Shown: positions 7,520 to 15,410, counted from the stretch's first letter. The stretch: 64,000 nucleotides of DNA from Actinosynnema sp. ALI-1.44 (GCF_001984155.1 NZ_MTQO01000053.1:806001-870000); one strand, 5' to 3'. Program-made: numbers and translations. The notes: generated by a model not told the origin, from the letters alone.

Positions 7520-8746
7520 ATGGCGGACCAGATAGCCCGGCTGGCAGTCCGGCATTGGGCTTTGTGGCAGCTCCCGAAACGAGCTCTGGTCGCATATGTG
7601 CTCGCCGTCGAACTGGCCGCCGTCGCGGGCGTGGTCGCCGCCCTTGTGCTGATTCCGATCCCGTCGTCGAATCTGGCCCCGTTTCTGCTGCTCACCAGCT
7701 GCATTCTGGTTTACTCCGAGCTGTCGATGCCGATCGAACGGCTGCGCAGGGTGGCCAGGCCGTTCGTTGACCTGAACGCCGTCTGGATGTTCGCGGGCAT
7801 TCTGCTGCTGCACCCCGCGCTGTCGGCCGTGGTGATCGCGGTGTCGTACGCCGTGCAGTGGGTCAGACTCCGGCCGGTGCCGCCGTTCCGGTTGTTCTTC
7901 TCCGCGTCGGCGACGATCGCCGCGAGCTACGCGGCGTGCGCGTTCTCGAGGGTGACTGATCCGGTGCCGTTCGAGCGGATGCCCCGTGACGTGGCGTCGT
8001 TCGGGCTCGTCGTCGGCGCCGGGCTGGTGTTCCTGGTCGTGAACTCGATCATCACGACGACGTTCCACTACTTCGCGGCAGGGCACCGGCGGATCACCGA
8101 CGCGTTGGCCACGGGAGTCGAGCACGCGCTGGAGGCCGCGACGGTCGCGCTGGGGATCATGCTCGCGTGGGCGCTCGTCGACTGGCCGATCGTGCTCGTC
8201 CTCATCATCGGGATAACACTCGTACTGCACAGAAGTGTGCTAATCCGACAGCTGCGCGACCAGGCGAGAACGGATCCGAAAACCGGCCTGTTGAATTCGG
8301 CGTCCTGGTCGAAGGACGCGGCGGTCCAGTTGGAGCGCAAGCAGAACTCGGCACTGCTGATGCTCGATCTCGACAATTTCAAGTCGATCAACGACAGGTA
8401 CGGTCACCTGATCGGCGACAAACACCTGAAAGGCGTCGCCGACGTTCTGCGTGCGGAAGTCCGGGTGACCGACATGGTCGGCCGGTTCGGCGGGGAGGAA
8501 TTCGTCATCCTGCTGCCGGAAACCTCGCAGGAGGACGCCATCGCCATCGCCGAGCGCATCCGCCGCAAAGTCGAGGGCTTCGCGGTCGACGGCTTCGGCA
8601 CAGTGACGGTCTCGGTGGGCGTCGCGGCCCACCCGGACCACGGCACGACGCTGGAGGAGGTCGTGAACGCCGCGGACGTGGCCATGCTGGCGGCCAAGAC
8701 GGCGGGCCGCAACCGGACTCTGCTTTTCGCTGCCCCGGGAGCCTGA
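7520..8746 (+). CDS. Membrane diguanylate cyclase (GGDEF domain)
   Basis: Makes the second messenger c-di-GMP from two GTP. The protein has 408 residues with about six or seven N-terminal hydrophobic segments (about 20-240), then a GGDEF domain (about 250-405). The active site reads GGEEF (324-328), a functional variant, and RVTD (315-318) five residues ahead is an intact product-inhibition I-site. LDLDNFKSINDRYGH is the substrate-binding stretch. The ATG at 7520 is used. EspG-type 8757-9569 follows 10 bases later, so the two may be cotranscribed. The signal sensed by the membrane part is unknown. Confidence 0.92.
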   Translation: MADQIARLAVRHWALWQLPKRALVAYVLAVELAAVAGVVAALVLIPIPSSNLAPFLLLTSCILVYSELSMPIERLRRVARPFVDLNAVWMFAGILLLHPALSAVVIAVSYAVQWVRLRPVPPFRLFFSASATIAASYAACAFSRVTDPVPFERMPRDVASFGLVVGAGLVFLVVNSIITTTFHYFAAGHRRITDALATGVEHALEAATVALGIMLAWALVDWPIVLVLIIGITLVLHRSVLIRQLRDQARTDPKTGLLNSASWSKDAAVQLERKQNSALLMLDLDNFKSINDRYGHLIGDKHLKGVADVLRAEVRVTDMVGRFGGEEFVILLPETSQEDAIAIAERIRRKVEGFAVDGFGTVTVSVGVAAHPDHGTTLEEVVNAADVAMLAAKTAGRNRTLLFAAPGA

Positions 8747-8756
8747 GGTTGGTAGC

Positions 8757-9569
8757 GTGCTCCGAGCAGGAGGTTTCACAGCGGATGATTGGCGACTGAT
8801 GGCAGAAACGTTCGGCCTCTCCTTCGCGGCGGTCGACATCCTGTCCGAAGGACTCAGGCTCAATTGCCGCGTCTATCCGTTCACCATTCCCAGTTTCGGG
8901 GAGTACGCGGACGACCGGGTGCGAATCGCGGGGGCGATCAAGGAAGACCTGATCAACCGAGGACTGGCCGACCACCGGGGGCCAGGCCCGGAAGTGGTGG
9001 GCGCGCTGCGGATGCTGACCGACTACCACGTCTCGGTGGCGGTGATGGGCGACGTCGAAAGCGGGCGGAAGATCTACGCGAGGGCAGCGGCGGCAGGAAA
9101 CAAAGCGATGATCGTCCGCCAGGAAGACCAACTGCTGAAGTTCGCACTGGTCCGCCCGGAAGGCCTCGCAAGGGCAGTGGCGGCCCTGCTGCCGCCCCTG
9201 AAACCGGGCCCAGGCCAATCGGTGACGATAACCCGCCCGACAGCCCACCCGGTGACAGCGGAAGACGACGACAACATGACCTTCCGCCAACCCGTCGCCC
9301 GAAGCCAGACGACAAACCCGGCCCAACTGCGCGGAGCGGAAGAGATACTGCGCCGCAAACGCCTGGGCTCCGGCCACTTCGCCGTGACAGGAAGAGACAG
9401 AAACGGCAACACGAGACAGGCCCCAGGCCTGGGCTGGATCGACACGGACGCAGGCCGCTACCTGGTCCAGAACCTGGACAGGCCCGACATGGAAGGCGGC
9501 ACGTTCTTCCCAGCGGACGGACAACGAATGATCAACCAGCTCAACGAACTTCTGATGTCCGTCAGCTAA
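8757..9569 (+). CDS. EspG-family (ESX secretion-associated) protein
   Basis: A 270-residue protein resembling the EspG family, which acts as a cytosolic chaperone for PE/PPE-type substrates of type VII secretion in mycobacteria. Family-like stretches are LSFAAVDILSEGLRL near the start, a central region ending FALVRPEGLARAVAALLPPL, and the C-terminal GLGWIDTDAGRYLVQ. The start is uncertain. GTG 8757 has GAGG 9 bases upstream and is chosen. An in-frame ATG at 8799 (MAETFGLS) is the alternative. No ESX structural gene is in the window, so it is an orphan here. A large hairpin follows the stop. Confidence 0.75.
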   Translation: MLRAGGFTADDWRLMAETFGLSFAAVDILSEGLRLNCRVYPFTIPSFGEYADDRVRIAGAIKEDLINRGLADHRGPGPEVVGALRMLTDYHVSVAVMGDVESGRKIYARAAAAGNKAMIVRQEDQLLKFALVRPEGLARAVAALLPPLKPGPGQSVTITRPTAHPVTAEDDDNMTFRQPVARSQTTNPAQLRGAEEILRRKRLGSGHFAVTGRDRNGNTRQAPGLGWIDTDAGRYLVQNLDRPDMEGGTFFPADGQRMINQLNELLMSVS

Positions 9570-9570
9570 G

Positions 9571-9621
9571 CCCTCGTGAGTGGTTATCCGGGTTAGAACC
9601 CGGATAACCACTCACGGAGGG
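9571..9621. terminator. Long hairpin between convergent espG-like and korB genes
   Basis: GTGAGTGGTTATCCGGGTT (9576-9594) and its exact complement (9597-9615) form a 19-bp stem with a 2-base centre. The stem extends outwards (CCCTC with GGAGGG) across one bulged base. It lies two bases after one stop codon and 6 bases from the korB stop, and so can serve both strands. The outer arm CTCGTGAGTGGTTA recurs at 49726-49739. Confidence 0.8.
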
Positions 9622-9627
9622 CACTTG

Positions 9628-10683
9628 CTAGGCGACGGTCCAGGTGTCGCGCCCACGAAGCAGCGACTGCAGGTCGGCGGGCTTGGCCGCCTTCGCCGTC
9701 GACACCTGGTTACGCGCCAAGTCGTCGTACGTCGCCCGTTGAACGTTGCGGAAGATGCCGGTGACCGTGTGCGAAAGGTCCTCGCCACCAACCCGGGACA
9801 ACGCGAACGAGTACGTCGGGTCGTCGATGGTCGCGTCGTGCACGACCAGGTTCTCTTCACCGACCTCGGAGACCTTCGCCACCTGCAGTCCGCCGAACCC
9901 GGTGCGCACCACGCCGTAGTCCTTGTCCGGGCCGAAGCGGATCGGCTCACCCTGCGACAGCGGGATCAGCCTGCGCTCCTTCTCCTCCTGGTCCTTCAGC
10001 ACGTCGAAGGCGCCGTCGTTGAAGATCGGGCAGTTCTGGTAGATCTCCACCAGCGCCGAGCCCCTGTGCTGCGCCGCCGCCTGGAGGACTTCGGTCAGCC
10101 CCTTGCGGTCGGAGTCCAGCGCGCGCCCCACGAACGTCGCTTCCGCGCCCAGCGCCAGCGAGATCGGGTTGAACGGGTGGTCGAGCGAGCCCATCGGGGT
10201 CGACTTGGTGATCTTGCCGGTTTCCGACGTCGGGGAGTACTGCCCCTTGGTCAGGCCGTAGATCCGGTTGTTGAACAGCAGGATCTTCAGGTTCACGTTC
10301 CGGCGCAGTGCGTGGATCAGGTGGTTTCCGCCGATCGACAGCGCGTCGCCGTCACCGGTCACCACCCACACCGACAGGTCGGGGCGTGCCACCGCGAGAC
10401 CCGTCGCGATCGACGGCGCGCGGCCGTGGATCGAATGCACGCCATAGGTGTTCATGTAGTACGGGAAACGCGACGAGCATCCGATGCCCGACACGAACAC
10501 GATGTTCTCGCGTTTGAGGCCCAGTGTCGGCATGAACGCCTGCACCGCGTTCAACACGATGTAGTCGCCGCAGCCTGGGCACCAGCGGACCTCCTGGTCC
10601 GACTTGTAGTCCTTGGCGGTCTGCTTCTCGTCCGTGGTCGGTATCCCGGCCAGTCCGGGCAGCCCGAGGTCGATGGCGGTCAT
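9628..10683 (-). CDS. korB: 2-oxoglutarate:ferredoxin oxidoreductase, beta subunit
   Basis: TPP- and iron-sulfur-binding subunit of the oxygen-tolerant enzyme that converts 2-oxoglutarate and CoA to succinyl-CoA with reduction of ferredoxin. The 351 residues include four cysteines placed as 4Fe-4S ligands (C35 and C38 in WCPGCGD, C69 in GIGCSSR, C218 in YQNCP). The TPP motif runs from GDGD (110) to FNN (139). Its ATG overlaps the korA stop by 4 bp. Substrate could in principle be another 2-oxoacid, but the pair matches actinobacterial KorAB, an alternative to the 2-oxoglutarate dehydrogenase route. Confidence 0.93.
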   Translation of the reverse strand: MTAIDLGLPGLAGIPTTDEKQTAKDYKSDQEVRWCPGCGDYIVLNAVQAFMPTLGLKRENIVFVSGIGCSSRFPYYMNTYGVHSIHGRAPSIATGLAVARPDLSVWVVTGDGDALSIGGNHLIHALRRNVNLKILLFNNRIYGLTKGQYSPTSETGKITKSTPMGSLDHPFNPISLALGAEATFVGRALDSDRKGLTEVLQAAAQHRGSALVEIYQNCPIFNDGAFDVLKDQEEKERRLIPLSQGEPIRFGPDKDYGVVRTGFGGLQVAKVSEVGEENLVVHDATIDDPTYSFALSRVGGEDLSHTVTGIFRNVQRATYDDLARNQVSTAKAAKPADLQSLLRGRDTWTVA

Positions 10684-12587
10684 GCCGGGACCCCCTTCAC
10701 AACGTCTGTGAACACCCCTTGCAACTCCTCGGCCTTGAAGGGCAGTCCGGCGACCTTGGTGTAGCTGATCGCGTCCACCAGGAACTTCGCCCTGATCAGC
10801 AGGGCGAGCTGGCCGAGGTTCATCTCCGGGATCACCACCCGGTCGTACGAGCGCAGCACGTCACCGAGGTTCGCGGGGAACGGGTTGAGGTGCCGCAGGT
10901 GTGCCTGTGCGATCGCGTGCCCGATTTTGCGGACGCGGCGGCAGGCGGCGCCGATCGGTCCGTACGTCGAACCCCAGCCGAGGACGAGCACCCGGGCCTT
11001 GCCGGACGGGTCGTCGACTTCGAGGTCGGGCACCTTGATCCCGTCGATCTTGGCCTGGCGCAAGCGAACCATGTGGTCGTGGTTAGCCGGATCGTAGGAA
11101 ATCGAACCCTTCCCGTCCTGCTTCTCCAGTCCACCGATCCGGTGCTGCAGGCCGGGCGTTCCGGGGATCGCCCATTCGCGCGCCAGCGTCTCAGGATCCC
11201 GCACGTACGGCCAGTGCTCGCCGGAGCCGTCGGTGGCGTTGGGTTCGGTGGCGAACGTCACCCGCAGGTCCGGCAGCGTCTCGACGTCGGGGATCAGCCA
11301 CGGCTCGGAGCCGTTGGCGATCGCGCCGTCCGACAGCAGCAGCACCGGCGTGCGGTACTCCAGCGCGATCCGCGCGGCGTCGATGGCGGCGTCGAAGCAG
11401 TCGGCCGGCGACTGCGGCGCGACGATCGGCACCGGCGATTCGCCGTTGCGGCCGTACATGGCCTGCAGCAGATCGGCCTGTTCGGTCTTGGTCGGCAGAC
11501 CGGTCGACGGGCCGCCGCGCTGCACGTCGACGACCAGCAGCGGCAGCTCGGTCATCACCGCGAGGCCGATCGTCTCGGACTTCAACGCGATACCCGGCCC
11601 CGACGTGGATGTCACGCCGAGCGCGCCGCCGTAGGACGCGCCGAGCGCCATGCCGATGCCTGCGATCTCGTCCTCGGCCTGGATCGTGGTCACGCCGAAG
11701 TTCTTGTGCTTGGACAACTCGTGCAGGATGTCCGACGCCGGGGTGATCGGGTACGTGCCGAGCACGATCTCCAGCTCCGAGCGCTGCCCGGCCGCGACGA
11801 TCCCGTACGCCAGAGCGGTGTTGCCGGTGATCTGCCGGTACGTGCCCTGGTTCAGCTTGGCCGGGGCCACCTGGTAGGTCACCGCGAACGACTCGGTCGT
11901 CTCGCCGTAGTTCCAGCCCGCGCGGAAGGCCAGGATGTTGGCTTCGGCGATGTCGGGCTTCTTGGCGAACTTCTCCCGCAGGAACCGCTCGGTGCCCTCG
12001 GTCGGCCGGTGGTACATCCACGACAGCAGGCCGAGCGCGAACATGTTCTTCGCGCGTTCCGCGTCCTTCTTCGACAGGCCGGTCTCCTCGAGCGCGCCAC
12101 GGGTGATGGTCGCCATCGCGACCTTGTGCACCTGGTAGGAGTCCAGCGAGTCGTCCTCGAGCGGGTTCGCGTCGTAGCCGACTTTCTGCAGGTTGCGCTT
12201 GTTGAACTCGTCGGTGTTGACGATCAGCGTCCCGCCGGGCGGGAGTTCGTCGATGTTGGCCTTGAGCGCGGCCGGGTTCATCGCGACGAGCACGTCGGGA
12301 CGGTCACCGGGGGTGAGGATGTCGTAGTCCGCGAAGTGGAGCTGGAAGCTCGACACACCGGGGAGGGTGCCCTGCGGCGCCCGGATCTCGGCCGGGAAGT
12401 TCGGCTGCGTCGCGAGGTCGTTGCCGAAGGCCGCGGCCTCGGATGTGAACCGGTCACCAGTGAGCTGCATACCGTCACCGGAGTCACCCGCGAACCGGAT
12501 CACCACCCGGTCGAGCTTCGTGATCTCGGTGTGCCTGCTCGACTTCAGCCCGTGTCCGTTGGTTTCACCCTCGACACCTGTGCTCAT
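10680..12587 (-). CDS. korA: 2-oxoglutarate:ferredoxin oxidoreductase, fused gamma-alpha subunit
   Basis: The 635-residue partner of KorB, with the gamma domain first (about 25-215, beginning VIRFAGDSGDGMQLTGDRF) and the alpha domain after it (about 240-620). The alpha domain has GNTALAYG, the loop YPITPAS and TSTSGPGIALKSE. The gamma-alpha fusion is the usual actinobacterial form. The ATG is at 12585-12587. A 211-base upstream region carries a TATAAT box and two copies of GTTACC-N3-GGTA(A/G), so transcription is probably repressor-controlled. Confidence 0.93.
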   Translation of the reverse strand: MSTGVEGETNGHGLKSSRHTEITKLDRVVIRFAGDSGDGMQLTGDRFTSEAAAFGNDLATQPNFPAEIRAPQGTLPGVSSFQLHFADYDILTPGDRPDVLVAMNPAALKANIDELPPGGTLIVNTDEFNKRNLQKVGYDANPLEDDSLDSYQVHKVAMATITRGALEETGLSKKDAERAKNMFALGLLSWMYHRPTEGTERFLREKFAKKPDIAEANILAFRAGWNYGETTESFAVTYQVAPAKLNQGTYRQITGNTALAYGIVAAGQRSELEIVLGTYPITPASDILHELSKHKNFGVTTIQAEDEIAGIGMALGASYGGALGVTSTSGPGIALKSETIGLAVMTELPLLVVDVQRGGPSTGLPTKTEQADLLQAMYGRNGESPVPIVAPQSPADCFDAAIDAARIALEYRTPVLLLSDGAIANGSEPWLIPDVETLPDLRVTFATEPNATDGSGEHWPYVRDPETLAREWAIPGTPGLQHRIGGLEKQDGKGSISYDPANHDHMVRLRQAKIDGIKVPDLEVDDPSGKARVLVLGWGSTYGPIGAACRRVRKIGHAIAQAHLRHLNPFPANLGDVLRSYDRVVIPEMNLGQLALLIRAKFLVDAISYTKVAGLPFKAEELQGVFTDVVKGVPA

Positions 12588-12710
12588 TGGGCTCGCCTGA
12601 TCCCTCTCTGCCGCAACCGTTGGAGTCAGTTGCTTTACCCCGACTTCGAGCGTAGTCCCCGAAGTTCGCGCCAGCCTCGCACCTGGCTGCAGTCGGACTA
12701 GTCATTACCT

Positions 12711-12725
12711 GTTACCAAAGGTAGG
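12711..12725. promoter_or_regulatory. Operator-like inverted repeat, korA leader copy
   Basis: GTTACC-AAA-GGTAGG is an imperfect copy of the inverted repeat at 12782-12796 (GTTACC-N3-GGTAAC). It lies in the transcribed leader of korA, about 125 bases before the start codon. A second site at this position would let one repressor bind at two places about 71 bp apart. Confidence 0.5.
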
Positions 12726-12774
12726 CACCGGGTTCGGACCGGCACCTGCTAAGCGGTCTACGTCACATGCCACA

Positions 12775-12803
12775 ATTATATGTTACCGGCGGTAACACCT
12801 ACT
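12775..12803 (-). promoter_or_regulatory. korA promoter with overlapping operator GTTACC-GGC-GGTAAC
   Basis: On the minus strand a consensus -10 box TATAAT (complement of 12775-12780) is directly preceded by the perfect inverted repeat GTTACCGGCGGTAAC (12782-12796), which fills the spacer region. The expected -35 position (about 12798-12803) has no good hexamer, as often seen where an activator or operator dominates. Occupation of the repeat would block polymerase. The start codon of korA is about 190 bases downstream. Confidence 0.6.
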
Positions 12804-13548
12804 CCCGGCTGGTGATCCGCGTTCGCAGCCTGGTCAGGCGCTCGGCGAACTCCGCCGACGAGATGCTCGCCAACTGTGCTCTCAACTCGGTTTCAACGGC
12901 CGTCGCATGATCAACATTTCCCGAGGTCACGCGCAAAGTTTCTTTCGTCGTGCCGACGAGGTCCCGAGGTGCGCCCGCCGCGCCTGCCGCCAGTTGGACG
13001 GCCACGGCGACCGGATCGTCCGCGACCTGCCACACGAGGCCGTGCTGAACTGCGGCGCCGGCGTCGAGAACATGGCTGAACAAGGTCATCGCGACGGCCG
13101 TCTGCTTGCTCACAGTGCGTTGCAGCATCCAGGTCATGCCGCCACCCGGGTGAATCCCAATCTGCAAGAACCTGGCGTCGAATCTTGCTTTCGGTCCGGC
13201 TATGCGCATGTCGCATGCGAGCGCCACGTTCAGGCCCGCCCCAACGGCTGCCCCGTTGACCGCCGCGATGGTCGGCAGGCCGCAGTTCGCGAGTGCGAGG
13301 AAGCTCGCGTAGATCCCGCGCAGCCCCTCTTCCTGCGCGTCGCCGAGCGCGGACAGGTCGGCGCCCGCGCAGAACGCCGGTGGCGCGCCCGTGACGACGA
13401 TCGCGTGCACGCTCTCGTCGTTCTCGCACGTCTCCACGGCTTCGACCACAGCCGCGGCCATGGGCAGCGTCAATGCGTTGCGGCGGTCCGGAGCGTTGAA
13501 AGTCAGGACCGCGACGCCGCCGTCACGGTCAAGCAGCACCTCGGTCAT
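12799..13548 (-). CDS. Crotonase (enoyl-CoA hydratase/isomerase) family protein, catalytic Glu residues not conserved
   Basis: A 249-residue crotonase-fold protein; start ATG at 13546-13548, chosen because the longer frame would cover the Lrp gene. CoA and oxyanion-hole segments are present (FCAGADLSAL; AAVNGAAVGAGLNVALACD). Where classical hydratases have PE..LG..PG.GG, this protein reads RFLQIGIHPGGG, and the second glutamate region reads TVSKQTAVAMTLF. Both acid/base glutamates of enoyl-CoA hydratase therefore seem replaced (by Phe and Met in my alignment by eye). It may be an isomerase, a thioesterase-like member or an acyl-CoA-binding protein. It is 17 bp after the Lrp gene, on the same strand. 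Confidence 0.82.
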   Translation of the reverse strand: MTEVLLDRDGGVAVLTFNAPDRRNALTLPMAAAVVEAVETCENDESVHAIVVTGAPPAFCAGADLSALGDAQEEGLRGIYASFLALANCGLPTIAAVNGAAVGAGLNVALACDMRIAGPKARFDARFLQIGIHPGGGMTWMLQRTVSKQTAVAMTLFSHVLDAGAAVQHGLVWQVADDPVAVAVQLAAGAAGAPRDLVGTTKETLRVTSGNVDHATAVETELRAQLASISSAEFAERLTRLRTRITSRE

Positions 13549-13565
13549 GCGGTGAACGGTACTTC

Positions 13566-14024
13566 TCAGCGGGGCTCGGGCGCGGGGGACCGTTCCAGCA
13601 GCGTGGACAGCACGACCGTCGACACTGTGCGGTCGATCATGTCGACGCCGCGCAGCCGTTCCAGGGCGTCCTCGAGGTGGTGGATGTCCCCCGCCCGCAG
13701 GTGCACGATCGCGTCCGCCGCGCCGGAAACGGTGTACGCGGCGACGACCTCGGGCAACGGTTCGAGGCTCGCGCGGATCTGCACCGGCGAGACGTTGCCG
13801 CGGTAGCGCACCTCGACGAAGGCCTCGGTGCCCCATCCCAGGGCTTCCGGGTCGACCACCGCGGTGAAGCCGCGCAGCACCCCGCGGTCCAGTAACCGGT
13901 CGACCCGCCGCTTCACGGCGGGAGCGGACAGGCCGACGACCTTGCCGATCTCGGCGTAGCTCGATCGGGCGTCGGCGACGAGCTGCGAAACGATTCGCTG
14001 ATCTATCGAGTCCACGCGCAACAT
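13566..14024 (-). CDS. Lrp/AsnC family transcriptional regulator
   Basis: A 152-residue regulator with an N-terminal helix-turn-helix (about 5-60: RSSYAEIGKVVGLSAPAVKR) and a C-terminal ligand-binding RAM domain (about 68-145: TEAFVEVRYRG, AYTVSGAADAIVHLRAG). Start taken as ATG 14022-14024. A GTG three codons further in is possible, and no clear ribosome site precedes either. It is divergent from the DDAH-family gene at 14091. M. tuberculosis has a similar neighbour pair (Rv2324 AsnC-type and Rv2323c), so control of arginine/ornithine metabolism is plausible. Confidence 0.92.
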   Translation of the reverse strand: MLRVDSIDQRIVSQLVADARSSYAEIGKVVGLSAPAVKRRVDRLLDRGVLRGFTAVVDPEALGWGTEAFVEVRYRGNVSPVQIRASLEPLPEVVAAYTVSGAADAIVHLRAGDIHHLEDALERLRGVDMIDRTVSTVVLSTLLERSPAPEPR

Positions 14025-14047
14025 TCTGCACGTTGAAGCGCAATATT
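14016..14047. promoter_or_regulatory. Direct repeats GCGCAAYATT, candidate Lrp-type boxes
   Basis: GCGCAACATT (14016-14025) and GCGCAATATT (14038-14047) repeat at exactly 22 bp spacing, two helical turns, placing both on the same DNA face. They span the start of the Lrp/AsnC gene and lie upstream of the divergent hydrolase gene at 14091. Lrp-family octamers bind phased sites of this kind. Binding here is inferred. Confidence 0.45.
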
Positions 14048-14090
14048 ACGAGCTTGATCCATACTGGAAGGGGGTTCTACATTTCGATCC

Positions 14091-14915
14091 ATGACATCTG
14101 CGGTCCGGATGCCCACGACGCGGCGGTATCTGATGTGCGCCCCGAAGTACTTCGAGGTGGCGTACTCGATCAACCCGTGGATGGATCCGAGCAAACCGGT
14201 GAACCACGACCTGGTGATGCTGCAGTGGCAGAAGCTGCGCGACACCTACGTCGAACTGGGCCACAAGGTGGAACAGATCGAGCCGCAGCCGGGACTGCCC
14301 GACATGGTCTTCTCGGCGAACTCGGCGACCGTGATCGACGGGCGGGTGCTCGGCGCCCGGTTCCGCGCCGAGCAGCGCGCGGCGGAAGCCGACCACTACC
14401 GCAGGTGGTTCAACGAGAACGGCTACCACAACATCGTGATGCCCGCGTGCGTCAACGAGGCGGAAGGCGACTTCGCCTGGACCGGCCGCTACCTGCTGGC
14501 CGGAACGGGCTTCCGCACGGACCCGGGAGCCCACGCGGAAGCCCAGGAAGTCCTCGGCGTGCCGGTGGTGTCGCTGCACCTGACCGATCCGCGCTACTAC
14601 CACCTGGACACGGCGTTGTTCGTGCTCAACGAGGACGAGCCGAACATCGCCTACTACCCGGGCGCGTTCTCCGAAGGCTCGCAGCGAGTCCTGCGCCGCC
14701 TGTTCCCGGACGCGGTGATCGCCACGGACCACGACGCGGAGACGTTCGGTCTGAACGCCGTGTCCGACGGCCGCAACGTCATCCTGCCGACGGAGTCGAC
14801 CGGGCTTGCGGCCCAACTGACCGACCGCGGCTATGAGACGATCTTCGTGGACATCTCGGAGCTGAAGAAGTCCGGCGGCGGACCCAAGTGCTGCACGATG
14901 GAGATCCGCGGCTGA
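14091..14915 (+). CDS. DDAH / arginine deiminase-family amidinohydrolase
   Basis: A 274-residue member of the guanidino-group-modifying family (dimethylarginine dimethylaminohydrolase type), which hydrolyses arginine derivatives through a cysteine thiourea intermediate. The catalytic cysteine is likely C267 in GGGPKCCTME, and the catalytic histidine H171 in RYYHLDTALF. The N-terminal FSANSATVIDGRVLGARF and GEGDFAW-like EAEGDFAWTGRYLLAG are substrate-binding stretches. The true substrate (arginine, methylarginine or citrulline) cannot be settled. The divergent Lrp/AsnC gene shares its promoter region. Confidence 0.85.
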   Translation: MTSAVRMPTTRRYLMCAPKYFEVAYSINPWMDPSKPVNHDLVMLQWQKLRDTYVELGHKVEQIEPQPGLPDMVFSANSATVIDGRVLGARFRAEQRAAEADHYRRWFNENGYHNIVMPACVNEAEGDFAWTGRYLLAGTGFRTDPGAHAEAQEVLGVPVVSLHLTDPRYYHLDTALFVLNEDEPNIAYYPGAFSEGSQRVLRRLFPDAVIATDHDAETFGLNAVSDGRNVILPTESTGLAAQLTDRGYETIFVDISELKKSGGGPKCCTMEIRG

Positions 14916-14973
14916 CCAGGATCACCCTTTCGTGATCTTTTGAACGCCTGTTCGACTGTGGGATACTGAAGCC

Positions 14974-15345
14974 ATGCCCGAAGAAGACAGCCTGGAGCGG
15001 AAGGTCCGGAAGCTCGATGTGCAGCACGCCGAAACCCGCTGGCTGACGCTTCGGTTAGACGACGACGTCAAGGAGTTGCGCGAGGATCTCCGTGAGGTCA
15101 AAGCGACCCAGCGTGAGCATACGACGCTTCTGAACGAGCACAGTGCAACGCTCCTTGAGCACACAGCCATCCTGAACCGCCACTCGGAAATCCTGAACCA
15201 ACACTCGACAATCCTGAACGAGCACAGTGCCAAGCTCCAGGAACACGACGCGCGGTTCGACTCGGTCGACGGCCAACTCCGGTCGCTGACCCAGATGGTC
15301 GGCCAGGTGCTCGACCGGCTTCCGGAGAAGCCGAGCGGAACCTGA
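14974..15345 (+). CDS. Small heptad-repeat coiled-coil protein
   Basis: A 123-residue protein that is almost entirely coiled coil. After a charged N-terminus, residues about 48-95 form consecutive seven-residue units, each starting with His: HTTLLNE, HSATLLE, HTAILNR, HSEILNQ, HSTILNE, HSAKLQE, HDARFDS. Leu/Ile occupy two positions of each heptad, as needed for a left-handed coiled coil. No membrane helix or signal peptide is seen. Homologous-looking short coiled-coil proteins occur in actinomycetes, but I know no function. It is followed by a hairpin shared with the convergent helR-type gene. Confidence 0.72.
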   Translation: MPEEDSLERKVRKLDVQHAETRWLTLRLDDDVKELREDLREVKATQREHTTLLNEHSATLLEHTAILNRHSEILNQHSTILNEHSAKLQEHDARFDSVDGQLRSLTQMVGQVLDRLPEKPSGT

Positions 15346-15366
15346 TCCCGATCTCGTGACGAACCA

Positions 15367-15402
15367 AAGTCCCGGGCACTGTGCGTGTGGTGCCCGGGAC
15401 TT
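15367..15402. terminator. Bidirectional hairpin between convergent genes
   Basis: AAGTCCCGGGCAC (15367-15379) pairs perfectly with GTGCCCGGGACTT (15390-15402) around a 10-base loop. It lies 21 bases after the coiled-coil gene stop and 8 bases from the stop of the opposite-strand ATPase gene. Confidence 0.8.
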
Positions 15403-15410
15403 GTCCGCGC

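Noticed and set aside
12799-14043. A longer crotonase start that would give 414 residues
   Set aside because: The extra 165 codons overlap the whole Lrp/AsnC gene in another frame and are Arg-rich. The family N-terminus begins at the ATG at 13548.
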